This document shows, in pieces, positions 61,176 through 64,000 of a stretch of DNA of 64,000 nt. The translations under genes and the position numbers were made by a program. The notes under the pieces are model-generated. The model was given only the letters and a program-made list of their open reading frames with translations. It did no database searches and was not told where the DNA came from. The DNA is from Gyrodactylus bullatarudis (taxonomy: Eukaryota; Platyhelminthes; Monogenea; Gyrodactylidea; Gyrodactylidae). Each line of letters starts with the position of its first letter. The first letter of the stretch is position 1. The stretch lies in NCBI GenBank assembly GCA_012064415.1, contig SSNU01000220.1, positions 62,001 through 126,000 on the forward strand, given 5' to 3'.

Positions 61176-64000
61176 TATAGAAGTTTAGTGATTCTTAAAT
61201 GTTTCGCTTCCAGATCTCCATGATGCTAAAAAAAGACTTGTAAACTAACTTGGACTCAATTATTCAACTCATCTATCATAATGTACGTTAGAAACTAACT
61301 ATAAAGGTGAACAGTATAGATGATATGAACCTTACGTAATTCTATAGTTGCCCTCATGGGATAATTTCATCTCTTTCGAATTAGGATTATAATCTATTTA
61401 CCTTCATCGTGTGTTGTCTTATTAGTCAAAAAAATAACTATCTGATAACTAACACAAAAGAAGGAACAACGAATGGTTTCTTTTATTTTTGTTGAAGAAA
61501 ATAATAATATCTTTCGCAACTTATCAAAAGTGGTATATTTCCCGTCATTCTGATGGTCGTGGGCAGAATCTAATAAATTTCAAAAGATACAATAAAGACT
61601 TGGTCTTTTTAATAATGAAAAAGGGGACAATAGGAGAGAATTCCACGGTAAACAAATCTGTCAAAATGATACAAAAGTTATTGAAAAGATAACATGTGTG
61701 TAGAGTTTTACTGTTGGACGGGAGAAATGTGTTTTCACACAATATCACCTTTTTCTCTGAGTGTTTTCCATTCTGAGAAAAGCAGTCAGCTACTGTAGTT
61801 TGGTTTAACTCAATTCATATTATCCAGTCAACAAAAACTAGATATTTATGATTTATTCACTGTATTGGAAGATATCAATTCATGTTTATAAATCTTTTAT
61901 TCTTCTCTCAAAATGTCTAAAAATCAGAATTGTTTCCTCAATCGTATCGCGTAATCCAGAACTTTCATTGAAACTTTTTGTTTGATGAGGTTCTTTTGTT
62001 GAAGTTTCGAAAGGTCCTATGAGGAAGAAAAATATCGAAAATCGAATCCTATATCGGCATGTGTTGTTCACACATCTGTATTTAACACTAAAGTCTCATT
62101 AAAGGACAGTAAAAATATGAACTTAATTTAAAATGGAAATTTAATTGGAATATGACCAATAATGGCAATTTCGGTGAAATCGAAATAGGGGATAATTGGT
62201 TGCAATGATACGGAAAGAGAAGAAGACTTTCATAAATTATTGACTTAGCAGATGGTTAATTTCAGGTTATTTTCGTGTTTGATTTTTCCTATAGGCAATC
62301 TGATTGGTTTTAAGGTTTACTTAATTTTTAATGGTTTTTTAGATCTGGACCAATAGGAATACCAAGGTTTTTAGATAAAATTGAAGAGAGTTCAGATTAC
62401 AAGCGTCTAATTTGCTAATACCCGATATGAGCACAAATATTGCTCACATGTTGTTAAAAATAGAAAAAATCTATCTGACGAGAATTAAGCAATATTTTTC
62501 GAAAATAAGCAAAATTGAAAGATATCAAATCGTATTTTTCCTGGATAGAAAAGTTATCTTACTAAAAACACTACTAATAGAAATAAAACTGTATTTGTAG
62601 TAATCTAAAATTAATCCAAGACGATAAAAGTTTGTGTTTTTTCAAAAAAGTATATCAGTTAACTGAAATTGTAACAAATACTCACCATTTGGTCAGAGGG
62701 GTTCTGTCCATAAAACATGGCGCATTTTTCTCTATTCCTCCGGGATAATATTCACAAGTGAGAGTTAAAAAGTTTCTTTTTCTTCTTACTCAATGCAGGT
62801 GACATTATTTTTTACTATTTATTTTAATAACAATAAAAATACATTTATTCAATAGTAAACATTAAAAGATATTTGTTTTCTCTCTTACTTCTCTTGTTTT
62901 TAGTTTAAATGTAACCGGTTTACCTCTAAAATTTTTAACAAAAAGAGTTTATAAATAAAGTCTGAATTTTGGGAAAATTCCAAAAATCTACTCTAAAGAA
63001 TTTCATTCTTCCCTGGTCAATCCTAACATAACTACGCAGTAGACTGATAGATACAATTGGTTTTCTTGATTTCTTAATTAGACTCAACACATTAGAATAC
63101 AAGTGCATCTCATTTTAATTAAAGATTCAAGAGTTTTAAATATTTTTAAAATTCTAATATCAGATTCGTTTTGTTTTCCGCGTTCATCTGATTTGGTTCT
63201 TCATGAAAATCTTATTTTCTAATTTTTGTGAGTTTCGCAGTACATGATTTAAGCTTCAAGTCTCGTATATACTCCTAAGGGATCAAAAATTGTTTTAATC
63301 ATGAATTTTTTAATCTCTGAAAAATTCAGAGCATCAGAATGAGATGGCTTAAATTTATTGGCTGTGAAACTTTTACAGTATATAAATTTCAATCCGTATA
63401 AGGTCAAGAGAGATCTGTTGAAATACAATCACTAGAGCACTGCTCTTGTTTTTATGGATTTTTTTAACACGTAGAAGTGTGTTCAACTCTTTTAGATAAG
63501 CTTGAGTCTCAAATATATTTGAATTCTGAGTCGATATTCATAAATTAAGAAATGGAAATATTGTCGGATTGGTACAGTTGGTATAGTGACGAAACTTATT
63601 AATAATCATTACGAGAAGAGTGCAATTCTCAGCCCAATTAAAATCAGCTACAGTATTTATAGTCCCATTTATATTTTTAAGAATTAATTTTTAGATAAAA
63701 ATAAGAAATTTTTCGACTCTTAGATTAAAGTATTTGTTGTATCCTGTAAAAGAACACTATGATTTGTAATATTATTAACCATTTCGATACCTGTTCAAAC
63801 TGACATTTTCCAATGACTTTGAAACATTTTTTCATGATTATTTTTTGATAGTATATATCAAAAACTATTTAAGTTTCCTATCATACTATATTTTTGCTAG
63901 CCAGGCATAAGAATGCCTTAGATATTTGAACTTTTTAAGAAGGAAGTAAAATTCGTTAATTCATGATTCGTTTTGATCGAAATTATTAGACTTATCAATG
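61176..64000. other. Gene-poor end of the window
   Basis: No convincing gene. Open stretches at 61489-61748, 61886-62071 and 62412-62600 have no recognisable domain. A tRNA-like stretch near 63578-63640 was judged too degenerate. Confidence 0.5.

Noticed and set aside
63571..63650. tRNA-like stretch (GATTGG pairing with CCAATT, CAGTTGGTATAG like a D arm, TGCAATT like a T loop)
   Set aside because: The T stem has only three good pairs, the anticodon arm cannot be drawn, and the T loop lacks TTC. At best it is a decayed tRNA or tRNA-derived repeat.

Overview
This is AT-rich nuclear DNA from an invertebrate animal, probably a protostome. Genes are split by GT-AG introns and carry animal-specific domain sets: laminin G/EGF receptors, a HAND-like bHLH factor, MED4, POLA1, STIP1/HOP and an FCF2-type rRNA-processing factor. 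I cannot name the clade from sequence alone. Introns range from about 2.9 kb down to 30 nt, with one candidate of 18 nt.

Region 1 (1-28.2 kb, + strand) is the 3' part of one very large gene. I traced 34 exons whose reading phases all agree (6,750 nt, 2,249 codons plus stop; the 5' end lies outside the window). It encodes a neurexin/axotactin-like single-pass membrane protein with laminin G domains, about 13 EGF-like modules and a transmembrane segment. Seven microexons of 14-42 nt follow, then a Gly/Met-rich exon and a WD40-type cytoplasmic domain. An alternative last exon at 24842 would replace the WD40 tail with a short tail ending in -IRV.

Region 2 (30.2-34.3 kb, + strand) is a tandem duplicate of only the WD40 part. 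It has five exons, stays open throughout and shares exon boundaries with its parent. Its introns carry a foldback element, a second copy of part of it, and a miRNA-like hairpin.

Region 3 (34.5-49.5 kb) is a compact housekeeping cluster: MED4 (-), an intronless 936-aa orphan (-), an intronless F-box/leucine-rich protein (-), POLA1 (+), STIP1 (-) and FCF2/DNTTIP2-like (+). POLA1 and the F-box gene, and STIP1 and FCF2, are divergent pairs with 85 and 96 bp between start codons. POLA1 and STIP1 converge with 137 bp between stop codons. The cluster covers replication, transcription, ribosome biogenesis and chaperone function.

Region 4 (49.6-64 kb) is gene-poor. Its one convincing gene is a HAND-like bHLH gene with a TATA promoter at 54.5 kb and a basic region lacking the usual Glu-Arg. 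The rest holds repeats: a 563-bp foldback element, a 196-bp-arm inverted repeat with one mismatch, and a 644-bp Tc1/mariner derivative with a transposase remnant.
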